Source of the DNA: Polytrichum commune
Lineage: Eukaryota; Streptophyta; Polytrichopsida; Polytrichales; Polytrichaceae
DNA: 64,000 nucleotides
Direction: 5' to 3'
Assembly (NCBI GenBank): GCA_950295325.1
Contig: OX485804.1
Location: 17,608,001 to 17,672,000 of the forward strand
This document shows positions 1 through 12,289 of this stretch, in pieces; the first letter of the stretch is position 1, and the number at the start of each line of letters is the position of its first letter. The translations under genes were made by a program, and so were the position numbers. The notes beneath the pieces are model-generated. The model made no database searches. It worked only from the letters and a program-made list of their open reading frames with translations, and was not told where the DNA came from.

Positions 1-1284
1 AAAAAGTCCAAAAAGTTGGGTAGTTTGACCTATGGTACATGTATTAAAAAATCATATAATTAGGTTTTTAATGCAATTATATGCATCAAAATATATTCAT
101 TTCATATATATAATTACATTTTTGGATTCCTTGTTAGAAGGGCTACAAGGGTTTCCTACATTAAAACAAATTGTATCACTCAATATTGGACTAAAACGCA
201 TTATACGTGATTATAATCAGGACCATATAATACGGGAGTTGCGTACCCGGGGTTTGCCAAGGTTCCACAAAGGGGCAATCATTTAGAGCTCACAACAAAG
301 AATAGTTCAAATTGGTTGAGCTGCAACAAAACAACACATTCAAATAGCAGCAGGCGATGAATCCCAGGACATTAAACCTCCTTGCAAACTGTAGTTGCAT
401 TTGTGTGGAGACAAAGACTGCAATCAACCCAAAAATGTGGATTGTTGAAGACTGTAGCCTGGCACACGAACTCGACACTTTGCCAATTGGCATTCAATCA
501 CGACAATTGACCTCACCGAATCCAAGTTGAGTCCAATCAACTTGACGCACAATCTAGACAAATGCAAAGCAAGAATGGAATCCAAAATGCAACCAAGAAC
601 TGAGGATGACTCGCCTTCTGAGCATACTCAGGAGTCAAAGCCGGCATAGTCGGTGCGGAGCTGCGCTAAATTGATTATTGCCTTCCTCTCAATCTCTTGG
701 CCATTAACTCATGCTGCTTCGGTAGTTGCTTCACATCGTAGCTTGAGTCCTCCCCTTCGTTGTCTGGGAAATCATCAGAGCCTAAATTACCGATGTTGCC
801 CTACTAGCTCAGTATAATCTCTTGTTTGCATTACCCCCCAAAGTCTATATCAGGCATCAATTTGAACCTCTCCTGCATCTCGTTGCCCTCAGCGATGCTA
901 ACGACAATTGATTGAACCCAAACTTGTCTCGATCAATTCTCCTCACCAATTTGTGCTCCAAATGTGTAATTTCAATATCCAAAGGCTCATCGTCTTGTGT
1001 TGATACGGTGGGTCTTCGCCGTTGCAGTTACCTCAATAATTTGCAGACTCGGAGCTCAATTGCACCTATTGTATGCGCTACCTGCCGCCTTCAATTGTAT
1101 GCCCGCCGATCTAATTTTGAACTGGCTGGATTGTAGTCGTGAGGAGGCCTTGTTGGTGGCGCTGCAACATTGACCTCCCTCAAGTGCCGCCCCTTGAGCT
1201 CGTCACCAAGCTATGAGTTGGCATTTTCTGATCGTGGGGCATTCGTTCTATAAGTGACACGTGTACCCAGTGCAAGGGCCCTTA
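1..1284. other. Low-copy degenerate stretch
   Basis: No intact gene is visible. The minus strand between about 1130 and 600 gives short coding-like runs, for example DDEPLDIEITHLEHK and GEDSSYDVKQLPKQHELMAK, in different frames separated by stops. That is what an old coding remnant looks like. I recognise no family. Nothing else structured is seen. Confidence 0.3.
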
Positions 1285-1781
1285 GGCCCACTTCACACAC
1301 GAGACTGAGAGCCCGTAACCATTTCACTTCAAGCACTCTCATTGGTGGAAAAGGCGGGGCCGGTCCAAGTTCGCTTCACACTACACTTGAGGAACCAATG
1401 AGTATGTGAATGCAAGATAAATGTAAAGTCTGCATGGATTCCTACATGGCATCAAATGGATCATGTTTCCTGGTCAGCTGGACTATTTTCAAAAACCACC
1501 TCTTGGAGGTAGGCTTAACACAAAACCGGGAGACCATGGCAATCCGAACGCTCATAACCGTTGATTTATTCTATTTTATCATGTGTGAAGACCCACATGA
1601 ATAAAAATTTATTGAAATAGCATTTGGTTGAGGGCCCAGTACATGTGATTTCACACTACACTTGAGGGTCTGTGACCACAGTACATGATTGTGGAGGTGT
1701 CTTGGGACGGCCTTTGGACACTTTCTTCTGGGCTCTCACAATTTCACGGTCACGGCTCTTGGCTCATGTGTGAAGTGGCCC
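1285..1781 (+). mobile_element. PIF/Harbinger-type MITE, copy 1
   Basis: A 497-bp non-coding element. The left end (GGCCCACTTCACACACGAG) and the right end, read in reverse complement (GGGCCACTTCACACATGAG), form a terminal inverted repeat that continues through GAGCC and GTGACC blocks. A close full-length copy lies in the same orientation at 28654-29153. That copy is flanked by TAA on both sides, which is the 3-bp TWA target duplication typical of PIF/Harbinger and Tourist elements. Here the flanks are TTA and TAC, so one duplication has mutated. No transposase is encoded, so movement would have needed a helper element. Superfamily assignment is inferred from the GGGCC start and the 3-bp target. 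Confidence 0.8.
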
Positions 1782-2092
1782 TACGATATCTACCATGGGC
1801 TGCCCAAAGCTGCTACTACCAGGTTCTTACACCCCTCGTTATCTGGCCCTTGCTGAGTTGGTGCAAGGGCATGTTATAAGGGTTTATGTCAGCACGGCTT
1901 TAAGGTCGAATCTAGACCTCTGCATTGGATAGACCATGCTTTAAGGCTCACATACCTCAAGGTACATGGGTATTATTTGCTTCGTTTTCATGTTCTCCAA
2001 CTTCTACCAATCAAATTTTCACAAGGAAACTTGTGTTGTTTTAACAATCATATGTTGAAGCATTAGCAAAAACCGGATTGAAAATTGGACTA
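1782..2092 (+). repeat. Dispersed module M, plus-strand copy
   Basis: From about 1965 the sequence AAGGTACATGGGTATTATTT starts a module that recurs at about 14930, 33590 and 62328 and in inverted orientation at several other sites. The part around 2040-2090 (ATGTTGAAGCATTAGC, then CGGATTG) matches 15010-15060 and more weakly 34790-34860. The class is unknown, with no terminal repeats seen. The TA-flanked MITE at 2093 follows directly. Confidence 0.5.
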
Positions 2093-2649
2093 CACCGTTT
2101 ATGATATTTAGTGTCACTTACTATTCATAGTTATGCATTGCTATAGCATTTTATTATCAACGTAGTGTTTTACCAAGTAGAGATGTTAATTTCTTATAGT
2201 GTTCAAACAATCAATTTGTCCTTTGCTAGGTAAAATCGAGATCTACAGTAGAAAGTTATAGCACAAAGTAATTTCGAATATTGTAGGTTAATAGCAGAAT
2301 GGGCAAGTTTTGTCCAATAGTTAATTAATTTAAACAAAGGCTTAAGTGGTCTTAAATAAATTTTGTGAAAAATTCAAGCAAGTATGTATAAGTATATTTA
2401 TTCATTTAGGCACATAGAAAATCCTACATACAAATCCATGTATTGTAACTTAATTTTCATTCATTCATGACTTTGGATTGACTTTCCAATGTACCAATTT
2501 TTTTTAAAATCTAGGAATTTTGATGATTCTTTTCTCTTTCATTTGGGCCATCTAGCCCAATAAGTTCCAAAAAAATAAGGTTTAATTATTTTGAAGCCAA
2601 CCTGCTATCAGCCTACAGTAGTAAGTGACACTAAATACCATAAACAATG
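2093..2649 (+). mobile_element. TA-flanked MITE, TIR CACCGTTTATGRTATTTAGTG
   Basis: A 557-bp element bounded by TA at 2091-2092 and 2650-2651. The left end (CACCGTTTATGATATTTAGTG) and the reverse complement of the right end (CATTGTTTATGGTATTTAGTG) match over about 31 bp with three differences and continue into TCACTTACT. TA flanks fit a Tc1/mariner-type target, though the ends are not the Stowaway consensus. The interior is AT-rich and non-coding. Related elements lie at 5477, 14309, 29162, 31461 and 33231. Confidence 0.75.
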
Positions 2650-2689
2650 TAATCCAACATGGTTTGTTGATTATTTAACTAAATGTAAA

Positions 2690-2880
2690 GATCCTCTCAA
2701 CCATGTTCACTATTGAGTGTGGAGTAGTTGATAAAATTTGACAATGCAATCCAATCTCTTTTAAACACGTGTCTTTATGGTGCTTGTGAATCGATCGTCA
2801 CCAAACCACAAACCAATCTAGTAGAGTTGTCCGATTAAGAATACTAACTGAACAGGACCCGCATACCTTCTACCTAAGTC
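2690..2880 (-). repeat. Dispersed module M, minus-strand copy
   Basis: About 190 bp beginning CATGTTCACTATTGAGTGTG, with an internal ACGTGTCTTTATGG block and ending near CGCATACCTT. The same order of blocks recurs at 7150-7250, 15120-15310, 27676-27830, 40390-40570, 49265-49410 and 63057-63250. Plus-oriented partial copies begin AAGGTATGYRGGTGTTATTC. No target duplication or TIR could be fixed, so the class (LTR, Helitron or SINE) is open. Confidence 0.5.
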
Positions 2881-2926
2881 TTTTAAAAAAGAGAGGGTAT
2901 AATGCCATCTTGGTTGGAAGTTTGAA

Positions 2927-2985
2927 GGGGGTGGGGGGAAGGGGGAGGGGGGAGGGGGGAGGGGGGAGGGGGGAGGGGGGAGGGG
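2927..2985 (+). repeat. G-rich GGGGGA minisatellite
   Basis: A run of GGGGGA/GGGGGGA units, almost pure purine on the plus strand. Repeated runs of five to six G separated by single A make it a strong candidate for G-quadruplex formation. On the minus strand it reads as PPPPSPLPPPP, which explains the proline-rich open frame across it; that frame is not taken as a gene. Confidence 0.9.
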
Positions 2986-3740
2986 ATCAGAACAGGCTCT
3001 GAACAGGCTCCACTCCACCTCTCGTAAGTTGTAACCTTCTTTAGAAAATGACAATGGAATATCATAAGTAACAGATGTGACTTGCAGTTGAGTGACTTCT
3101 CTGAAGCTGAAGCAGCCTGATAAAACTTTTGAATATTTAGCACTGAAGAATTCTAACTTACAAGACAGGAAACACTTCAGCTCTTGATGGTACCAAAGAA
3201 TAATTTTTTAAAAGGTGATTCCACTTTGCAATTTCTCGAACTCCTCAACAGATAATCCAAAGGGGCTCAATAATTCTTTCAGACAGATGGGCTATTTCCG
3301 CAAGAGCCCAAAATCCATTAATGACTTCCATTTGTGTGGAAACTTCAGTGAGAGTGACCTAAGGAGCCTGGCTAGGCAGTGCCTTTAAATTGTGACCCAT
3401 GAGTTTAAAAGTGGCTGGAACTCATCGCTAACCTGCAGCAGGGAGGACACGTCACCTGGGACTCATCTCTCCAGTCCCTGCAGGAGTCATCTGCCACGCT
3501 ATTTCATTGATGCCCAATCGGCCGCTACCTTTCTCCACAGGGACTCTTTTAAAAGTGAAAATGAAATTAAGGTGCAGGCCCGGCGCAAGTTAATAAATTT
3601 CTCTGCAATATTCTCAATTCTCAATCAACACGAATCGATGACAACTGCTGCTGTGGAATGTTTTTACATACACGTAACTGTAAAAGCAGTTACCCTCGTC
3701 AGCTGGCTTGCCTCGAAGAGATGAAGTGATGATTCTTTGA
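2986..3740 (-). other. Low-copy stretch with weak minus-strand coding signal
   Basis: The minus strand at about 3350-3250 reads TEVSTQMEVINGFWALAEIA in one frame and then EEFEKLQSG in another. Around 3140-3060 it reads NIQKFYQAASASEKSLNCKS. This looks like fragments of old exons, but no complete frame, family or splice structure can be defined. The plus strand from 3392 is open for 110 codons without a recognisable product. Confidence 0.25.
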
Positions 3741-4949
3741 CGCACATAAATGAACCACTACTGTGAACTTGGGCCCTTGGGCGCACCATGGATCAATTTG
3801 GTAGTAGCCAGCCGCTTGCTCAACTCCGTATAAAAAAATTTATACATACGTGAATTTGTATCGTCATCTTTCAAGAGGAAATAACTTATACAGTTGAATG
3901 CAATCATCGCCCACAATGAGCAGCAATTCCTCCCTCGTCCTCCATTTCTCCACTTTGGTGCACCATGTTTATGTGCCTTTTGCAGCCAGCATCGATGCTA
4001 TAAATATTATGTGCAGACATACTCACTTACTACTACAGGCTTGTGCCTGTACAATATTCATTTTCATAGCTTCCTATCATAGGCAGAATGGTTAGTATCT
4101 GTCAGACTTCTGTTCTGGCCCGCCGCACATCCCAGTTCTTCGAGTCCGAATGCACTGTGCACGTCAATGATCTATAAGTTACAACTTACAGTTGAGGTTA
4201 CATCTATCAGCACCTATTAGCTTCCTGCATCTGCCAAGTAAGAGTCCCCCACGTACAATTTACTAGTTATAACTATCCTCGATTTACAAGTGTCAGATAT
4301 ATGGCCCAAGGTGGCCTTCAGAAGCCACAGATATGCACGCTCCAAATATTGAATGCCCCACCGGGCACCCAGTTCATGATCACAAAGGACCCCATGGTCC
4401 ACTGCCATGCACTAAGGTAATGCAGGCCTATAACGGACACTCCGAACTCCACATACACTTTTGGCCGCTGGATATAATTCTGAATTGTCTAATCTCGTGT
4501 GTGATTGTGAATCATACCGGTTGTTGTTCCAAGTGTCAAAATCCAAGTTGACATGCAAAAGTTATAAGAGGTCAAATTATGATTCTTCTTTCTCTTTGAG
4601 CCCCTACCAATTCTGATGTAATCCTTATTCTCAGCACGTTGTCCAGTGTTATTGTAACACGTGTCTCTTTGGTATTTGTTTTTACCAACAAGACTTGCCA
4701 TATACCACTCAAACATCAAAGGTGTCTGCATAAGTTTAGGGTTTGACTGATGCATGTGCACCTTATGTTATCTCTTCTCCACTCTTTTCTTCTACTCTTG
4801 CATGTGCATGTTGATTACAATTTTATGATCCGTCTAGTCTAGTGCAACCACTACGTTACAATATACGTGAAAGCTTGATAAATACATTTGATCTTACTCA
4901 ACACGAGATGATGAGCAACTAATAGATCACACCCATCATATGCTCACTT
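3741..4949. other. Unassigned intergenic DNA
   Basis: Mixed-composition sequence without terminal repeats, tandem repeats or a convincing reading frame. Around 4640-4680 there is a short resemblance to the ACACGTGTCTCTTTGGTATT block of dispersed module M. Nothing else can be supported. Confidence 0.3.
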
Positions 4950-6475
4950 GTGCTAGCATGTGAATCACAGAGCACATGTGCTCCCTCCTATGCAATTGAA
5001 AATTTGCAAATCTACCATCACGATAGATTTAGGGTTATGTGCATGAGTATGACTTGTGCTTCAAGACTCGTGTGCCAGTGGTGTCTTTTGTTGAAAATCT
5101 ACCATTATGGTAGATTCAATTTGTTTACCAATTGTGCAACAGGACGCGCAATGCTTTGGGACTATATCCTTGCTAGTAGTGGCTTCAATTGCAAATCTAC
5201 CATAGTGATAGATTTGCAAATTTCTCCAATTGCTCAACATGAAGTGTGCTCCATGACTCATATCCTAACTAGTAGTCGCTCCTTCAGTTGCAAAAATACA
5301 ACCATGGTCCGCAATTATTGGTTCGCATTATTCTCTCCCATTTGTGCAACAAGATATGTGCTATGGGACTCGTATGCTAGCTAGTAGTGTTATCTTTGGT
5401 TGCAAATCTACAACCATGTTTTTCTCTTTTCCAATTGTGCAACATAATGTGTCCTCCGGGACTCCTATGCTAAGTACACTATAAGTTGTATTTAGTGTCA
5501 TATGGTATTTTATGTCACTGTCGTAACTTTTCTGATGACACTTTGTATGAATAAGTATTCAAGTATTGTCATCCTAACTTATGTAGAGTTCATCGAAATG
5601 CCAATTATTGAAACAAACCTTGATATATTCTGCATCCAAAACCTTTCTGCATTGAAATACTGTCATGGATGATGGAGATTTGGATGGAAAATCACGTAGT
5701 AAGTGACAGTAATTACAACATTGGAAATCTATAATTCCCCCCAAAAAAATTTACAAGGAATGACAAATAATATTAGGTTACAGGTAGTGTTGGTGACATT
5801 ACACTGGTTGTTTAATTAAAATCAATTTTGACCAGGACAAATAGAATTGGTGACACTAAATGCAATGTTTAGTGTAGTAGTGGCTACCTCAATTGCAAAG
5901 ATTCCACCATTGTGATAGATTCGCAATTTTTTTCCAGTTGCGTAACTACTAATAGGTTGTGTGCTCTGGGATCGTATGCTATCTAGTAGTAGTGCTTCTT
6001 CAGGTGCAAATCTACCATCATGATAGATTCGCATTCTTTATTCTTTCTTTTTCCGAGTTGCATAACAAGGCGTGTGCTTTGGGACTCGTTTACAACCTAG
6101 TAGTGGCTTCGTCAAATCTACCATCATGAAAGATTTTCATGTGTTTCCAGTCGCTCACCCAAACATGTGCTCTGCCACTAATCTGCTACCTAAGTAGTAG
6201 TGGCTCCTTCAGTTGCAATTCGCATTTTTCATTTTTTTAGTTTATTTATTTTTACAGTTCCATAGCCGAATGGATGCTTTGAAAATCATAATAACAGCCA
6301 GTAGTGGATTCTTCAAAACTACCATTGTGATAGATTTGCAATTCTTCCTCAAGTTGCTCAGCAGAACATGTACGTACTCCAGTGGGAACTCGCATGGCAG
6401 CCGCACGCTCGTCGTGGCTCCAGCTTCCATTGCAAATCTTCCATCAAGACGGATTTGCAAATTTTCTTCTGGTAC
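4950..6475 (+). repeat. Tandem array of ~105-bp palindrome-bearing monomers
   Basis: About ten monomers of roughly 90-115 bp. Each carries a core such as GCAAATCTACCATCATGATA followed by GATTTGC, a near-palindrome, plus a spacer with GGGACTCGTATGCTAGCTAG and AGTAGTGGCTCC. Cores are seen near 5006, 5094, 5198, 5290, 5402, 5896, 6006, 6113, 6316 and 6430, with a weak one near 6208. The array is cut between 5402 and 5896 by a MITE; removing it brings the spacing back to one monomer. Monomers are well diverged, so the array is old. Confidence 0.8.
5477..5874 (+). mobile_element. TA-flanked MITE nested in the tandem array
   Basis: A 398-bp element with TA at 5475-5476 and 5875-5876. The left end reads CACTATAAGTTGTATTTAGTG and the right end in reverse complement reads CACTAAACATTGCATTTAGTG. 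Internal motifs (CAACTTTTC, then GATGACAC; CAAGGAATGACAAATAATRTTAG; CACTG..GGGCAGTTTA-like) recur in the copies at 14309 and 29162. It lies inside one monomer of the 105-bp array, so it inserted after the array formed. Confidence 0.8.
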
Positions 6476-7140
6476 GCGGAAGGGCTCCAGACCTCATAGC
6501 TAGCATGCCGCCTCGCCTTGCTGCTAGCAGTAGCTCACCTGAGGCACACTCGCTATAATTGTGTGCTTCAGCTGTGGGATGCACCGGGCAGGCTAGGCTG
6601 GGCTGGGCTTTGATCATAGTCTTCTGATTACGTGGGGGCTGTCTGTCTGGTTGGTTTGCATAAATTGGTCGTGTGTGCTGAAAGCCAAGGAGGCAACGCC
6701 AACAGAACAGGCCGAGGGAGTAGGACACACAGGATATCTATTTCGTTTTGAAGAGATGTGCCTGCCCGCCCGCCCACCCGCCCGTGGTTTTGAATGGACT
6801 GAGTGCCGCACGGATTTTGACCACCACCAAGGCAGGGCAGGGCAGGGCAGGGCAGGGCAGGGCAAGAGAGTTCGACCTTGCTCAAGTTTGTCAGTAGCTT
6901 CTTAATAGCGTTCTTCTGTAATCTTACTCAAGATCGGAGCAGGGCAAATCGGAGCCCCCGAGAAGTTTAGGGCACCCAAGTGGTGTCATGCCCCTGTCAC
7001 GGGTGTCCTTGGCTGATCTAACCCTCCTGCCCGCCCGCTTGCCCCGCGGGTGTATTCGCGGCCAGTGGATGGGCGGGGTTGTGGAGGCTGGGGCGAACCA
7101 ACCCGTATATTGGTTCTTTGGAGGCCAGGGTTTAGGCATC
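6476..7140. other. GC-rich low-copy patch
   Basis: A patch clearly richer in G and C than its surroundings, with CCCGCC runs near 6770 and 7030 and a GGCAG tandem repeat at 6831-6863. Several overlapping open frames exist on both strands because GC-rich DNA has few stops. None has a recognisable product, so none is called. It could be the edge of a former CpG-rich promoter, but no TATA box or exon structure is visible. Confidence 0.35.
6831..6863 (+). repeat. (GGCAG)n minisatellite
   Basis: Six perfect GGCAG units followed by GGC. Confidence 0.95.
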
Positions 7141-7837
7141 CAACAATCTTTTTCGAACACGTGTCTTTTTGGTATTTGTTCTTGGAGCCACATCAAACCA
7201 CACACGACTCAAATATAGGTGTCCTAATAAGAAGAGTAACCAAATAAGGAATGTCTACTTTCGTGCTCTATTTATTTCTTAAAACACTCGGGGAGATTTT
7301 GTTGTGTTCATGAGAGGGCAATTCTTCCCATAATTCTCCCTTTCTCAAGGCATGGCATTATGTGGGGAACAAAACCATTATAAGTGGCTTGGAATGCATT
7401 GTGCCGCTTGAATCTCTCTAGCGCCCTAAGTAGGGGAAGGTCCTTTGTGTTGTGGATTCTATAAATGTCAGGCCATGCCCTCAAGAAACATTGGGCTACG
7501 TATGTTTATCTAGAGCCAACTTGACTCTTAAAACAAGGTCAAATCTAACCTTAATTTAGTCAAATATAATCCAATTGGAATGATTTAACAACAATGTCGG
7601 GAGGAACATGTTTTCATTGACCCCCCCACCAATGGTACGATATATAATTTTTTTTAGTGTCAACCACACTATGTACATCAATGACGCACGCCAATGAGCA
7701 TTGAAGTAATTGTCATGATCTAGATTATTATTCGTGTTATATATATTACTATTACTATTACTATTACTATTACTATTCATTATTGTGGACCAAATTATTC
7801 ATCATGAATATGTGTAGTTAGTTTTTTGCTATGACTC
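7141..7837. other. Module M copy and unassigned DNA
   Basis: From about 7150 to 7250 lies a copy of dispersed module M (ACACGTGTCTTTTTGGTATT, ACCAAATAAGG). The rest is AT-rich with no gene. A hexanucleotide ATTACT repeat runs from 7745 to 7777. Confidence 0.5.
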
Positions 7838-9420
7838 AAAATTACAAACCCAGAGAACCAAGTCTCCCGGAAGACTGAGATAGTGTCTATGAGGGTTAAT
7901 GTCACATTGGACTAAGGCTCTAATAACAATCTAGGTCTTTTACTCCTTTCTTTCCTCTTCCTCGCATTTAATTTCCATTCTTACGGTTCATTGGTGCTTT
8001 GAGTTGTGCGTGGGTCTGTCCTATCTGACAACTCATGTTACTCTAGTTTCACACTTTCTAATTTTGTTGTGAAGCTCAAAAGCTTTGACAATAGTCTTTT
8101 TTGTATCTCGGCAATAGTCTTTCAATGGATTTTCATCCTATTGGGGTTAGTATCTTTTGGCTTTCATAAAACAACAGTGCGATACCTTCAATCCTAATTC
8201 AAATAATTTCATTCAACACAATGTTTCAATTAGTTATTTTACTTGCATTACTATTCCTTTAGGAACTTATCTCATTCATGAACCATCACACATAACATCC
8301 TGGTCAGCAATTTCTACACAATTCAAGATAAAACAAACGTACATGGCTATATTTTGTACTAGCTTAAAGCTTTAATTAGCCAAATGTTAATCACGTCAAA
8401 TACGATAATTAATATCAACCACTCATTTCTTAGTCGATCATCTCAATGTCATGTGCATATTTCACATACTAAGTAATGATGAATGTTACACTTCTCAGCC
8501 CATATTTCGCTCACATCCAAGATTAACACGTCTCGGCTCTCATCATTAGACTACACTTCGTTTCACTCTACCCATGCTCTTTCTCACAGGTTGCTAACTT
8601 CCCAAAATGGCTATAGTCTTCCTCTAATTTCCTAGTATCAAGATTGCGCCATAGCTTTGTGGCATCCTCTCACATCACTTCACTCCTTGCCATCGGTTTG
8701 CTCTCAAATTGGCTCTCGGCGACCTAAGTTAGATTAACTTTCGATATAACATTCATGTGTCTTCTCTTTGTATCTAAACTCTATCTGGCTATATTTTAGC
8801 TGCTTTGGCATCACTCTGTTCCTCTCCTCAATGGCTCATTCACCCTCTCATCTCTCTCTGACCCTCCTGTTTCAATTACTTCCTCATTGCTGTGTCATTT
8901 CTTATCCCGAGTTGCCTTCACTCGTACATGCTCTATCATGTTGTTTGCTTCTCAGACAATCAATTTCTTGGATTCTCACTCACACTGTGGCTCTAATCTC
9001 TTACTTTAACACGTTCACTTCAAACCTTCCCTTCACAACATGGTGTTACTATCATGCACTTACACTGTCAGTAAAATGACTCAATTACTTTGTGGCTATA
9101 GCCTGATTACAATGTCTAATCTCCACTCTATCATAGAGTTGAAGTCATGTCTTTCAATTTTCGGCACTTGGCCAATCCTACACATTCTTCGCTAATTGTG
9201 ACTACTCTAGCCTATTGCCCGGAAAACTCTTTGATTATGGCCTATTTTCTCTCTACGGCAATAGTCTCTTCTCTTTCCTTCTCTCACGCGGTTATAACTC
9301 CTTCCTAGGGCCATTCGGTTGTTAAAACCGCTATTGAAGTACTTTCATATGACTATAGCCCAATTTTTCCATCCATTCTTCAAAAAGCTCGGTTCAAACT
9401 ATAGCCCAAAAATCTATTGA
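7838..9420 (+). repeat. Pyrimidine-rich dispersed repeat, copy 1
   Basis: From about 7838 the sequence parallels 24500-24780: GGGTTAATGTCACATTGGA, then CAATCTAGGYCTTTTA, then GTTGTGAAGCTCAAAAGCTT. The remainder is a long C/T-rich stretch full of CTATAGCC and CTCTC-type words, similar in style to 24850-27130. The TCACATTGG phrase resembles blocks found in many plant LTRs, so an LTR-retroelement remnant is likely but not proven. No reverse transcriptase or integrase motif is seen on either strand. Confidence 0.5.
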
Positions 9421-11636
9421 GTCTACAACATGATTTAATGTGGGTTTGTAAATCATTTCAAGTGGCATAGACAATGTGGGAGGTGGCAATAAAATGAGAG
9501 GCTTCAAGAATTTGTAATAAGACAACACACTAATTTTAGAAATTTGATTATTAATGTGGCCCTACAATAAGTTTGCAACATATCAATTCTAATGCCGGCC
9601 AATTCGGATATATAGTAGTAGGTGGATCTAATGTAGCCATTCTTCATGGTTGTATGCATGTATTTGAGTGGTATATGGCAAGGCTTGTAGGTATGAACAG
9701 GCACAAAAAAGACAACATGTCATGATGATTTTGGATTATGTGCTCAAAATATAGACACCATTCTAGGTTTAGTAGTGAACATGATGGGGAGGGCCTCATA
9801 TGTGATTATTGAAAGAGGAAGAGCATCTACATCTAACTTCTTATGATGTTAGCATCTTCACTCTTATTTCAAAATTTGAAAGGAAAATATTTGTGATTTG
9901 CAATTGGGTTCAAGTAAGGTAAAGTAAACCCTTCGTGATCCTTGTCTTGCTTGAATGGAAAATGGGCAAGAAGTGCATGATTAAAGCATTGGAGATGAAA
10001 CATCTCACCAATAGGTAGAGGATGTTACATTTAAGAAAGAAAGAAAGAAAGAAGAGATGACTTCAATATTGTCAACATCCTAAACTATGGTGTTGCTTCA
10101 TTTTCATGTTACTCTAAATCTATAGACAGTCCCGAAGCGGGCATTACAAGAATTAGAGGGTCCCCGACATATAATAATAACCAATTGAAAGAGGAAAAAA
10201 TATCTCTTGAAATGAAAAAGATAGGTATACACATAGCATATGCAAGTGACCAAATGATGCAAGCGAGATTAAGTAGGTGTAAAGTGCATCAAAAAGTATG
10301 TTCCATAGAATTTCAATACAATGGAGCACTCAATATTATGATTTTTTTTAATATTTCAAGGTTTTCAACGTAATAAGTAAAGCGCCAAAGCATGATAAAG
10401 TGAACACTTTGTGCACCTTATCAATTTAGAGGGGCAAGTAGCCACATTTCCTAGTTCTATGATTCAAAACAACAATATTCAATCGTATTATTCAATCATC
10501 TTAAGATGGATCATAATGTTTTCACAATCATTTTAGCAAACTACACTTTACTTTCATAGCATTTGATTCTAAACCATGTAGCATGTACATGCATAAATGT
10601 CGGATTTTAGAAAGAAAGACCAAAGTAGATCTTAAGAATATGTATTTTGCTCCAAAAATTGCGGTGCACTAATATACAATACGATCTTGTCAAGGACTTC
10701 ATCTATACACATAAATCATAAGATATTTTGGAACGAAGTAGGTTTTAGCTTAAAGTAACCACTCGATTTAGAATCTACTTCATATGTGTCTCGATAACAT
10801 TAACAAGGCACAAATTGTACTATGTTTGGTTCAAAACCATTGGAGGGCTCTATGGTCTCGGAGTGACATTCGACATAGAATTGAGCCTACTTCTTTTGCT
10901 ATATATGACAAACCTATCACATGTGATAGGCATACCACTTTTCTTGTTCACTCGTCCATGCTCCAACCCTATATCCAAATAAAAGCTTGGTAGTTGGAGT
11001 TCAATTGTACTATCCATATGCTATATGTACTATCCCTCAAATTTTGGACTTAGATTCAGAAGTATATAATTTAAGGAGTCATAAAAAGAAGTAATGAAGT
11101 AATGGTTAAATTTGCATCACATGTATGCTCTTAAGAAATGGGAGATTTTCATAAATGAGGTTGCAAAACCACTTTTTGGTCCATTTTATCTTGATTGGAC
11201 CCAATTGTTGAATAGATTATATGATTTCCAAATCGATCCAACGGTTATAGTTGTCTATAGTGTTGGACATACCCACGAGCAAGAGAGAGCGAGAGAGAGA
11301 GAGAGCTCTTTGGTGTTGGCATGAATGAAAGATGCTTCACCTTGATCATAACTATGAGCTCATATGTGAACCCAAGTCAAGTTTACTAAGCATGGCTATG
11401 GGACAAGTGCTTAGGACTACAAACCTTACTACTACACCTCCCAGTAAATCAACCACACAAGTTTGAACTTTAAACAAAATTTCAACACTTTCAGGATATG
11501 GGGTGTCTCCCAAATGACCATTACCTCCTTGATTTGTTCAAATGGCGACAAATTTCCATTGTAAAATTGTCCTTGATATGTTCATATAAGTTGCAGTTTA
11601 TTGAAAATATTCCATTCTTAAATCAGACTTTGCAAA
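9421..11636. other. Unassigned AT-rich DNA with small microsatellites
   Basis: No gene or element ends could be fixed. A GAAA repeat lies at 10033-10052 and a GA repeat at 11282-11305. The plus strand at 10784-11330 reads in coding-like blocks in two frames (NKAQIVLCLVQNHWRALWSR; LKKWEIFINEVAKPLFGPFY). This may be an old coding remnant, but the family is not recognised. Confidence 0.3.
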
Positions 11637-11639
11637 CTA

Positions 11640-11859
11640 CACTAGTAGAAAACTATGCCCAAAAAACCTGCATGATCTGCAGTCACTAAACGACTGCAAA
11701 TTTGTTTTTTTGGTTTAGCGATTGAAATTTTAGGAATTTGGGGACGTGTTATATAATATTGAATAATTTGTAGTTGTTTAGCGACTGCAGAACATGCTGG
11801 TCAAAAAAACTACAGTTGATTTTGGCTTCGGTTTTTTTGGGCATAGTTTTCTACTAGTA
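11640..11859 (+). mobile_element. CACTA-type MITE, 220 bp
   Basis: The left end is CACTAGTAGAAAACTATGCC and the reverse complement of the right end is TACTAGTAGAAAACTATGCC: one base differs at the tip. Three-base direct repeats CTA flank it at 11637-11639 and 11860-11862. A CACTA start with GTAGAAAA and a 3-bp target duplication is the signature of plant CACTA (En/Spm) elements. Subterminal blocks (CTGCAGTCACTAAACGACTG and its inverted counterpart) also pair, so the whole element can fold. A related interior without these ends is nested at about 31798-31990. Confidence 0.85.
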
Positions 11860-12289
11860 CTAGTGATGAATTATAGAAGTGAATGTCAACGTGCATTTTG
11901 TGGATGTAAACTTGGATTGTATACTCAAATTTTGTAGTCAGGCCACAAAATGGGCTAGAGATTTGTTGGGTCTTTGTGCACTAGAAGGAAGGTGAAGCGT
12001 AGCTATGTCCAAAACGGCTTCAAAGCTCCTGAATATTAATCTAGTAGAATCAAATTCGCATGAACCGGGCCTCGATGTGTAGGGGATAATTTTTCCTCAA
12101 TCTCCTTCATCCATGATGGATAAGTCTACCTAGATGTCATAAATCCTAAGCCTGCAAAATGCCCTCTTGAATTAAGAACTTTGGGGGTTTATGGCAAGCT
12201 ATGTAAACTCGTCCATTGTGGATGAAGGTGCTTCAATTTTAACACAAACCTATCTCTTACAAGGCAAAGAGCCAATTCATTCCAATTGG
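11860..12289. other. Unassigned DNA
   Basis: From about 12170 the sequence (TCCATTGTGGATGAAGGTGC and following) matches 58200-58270, so this is the start of the dispersed family also found near 58 kb. Nothing else is seen. Confidence 0.4.

Noticed and set aside
2818-3143. Proline-rich open frames on the minus strand
   Set aside because: They are translations of the GGGGGA minisatellite, with no start context and no conserved flanks.
7838-9420. Complete LTR retrotransposon
   Set aside because: No paired LTRs, primer-binding site, polypurine tract or reverse transcriptase motif could be found, only an LTR-like phrase.
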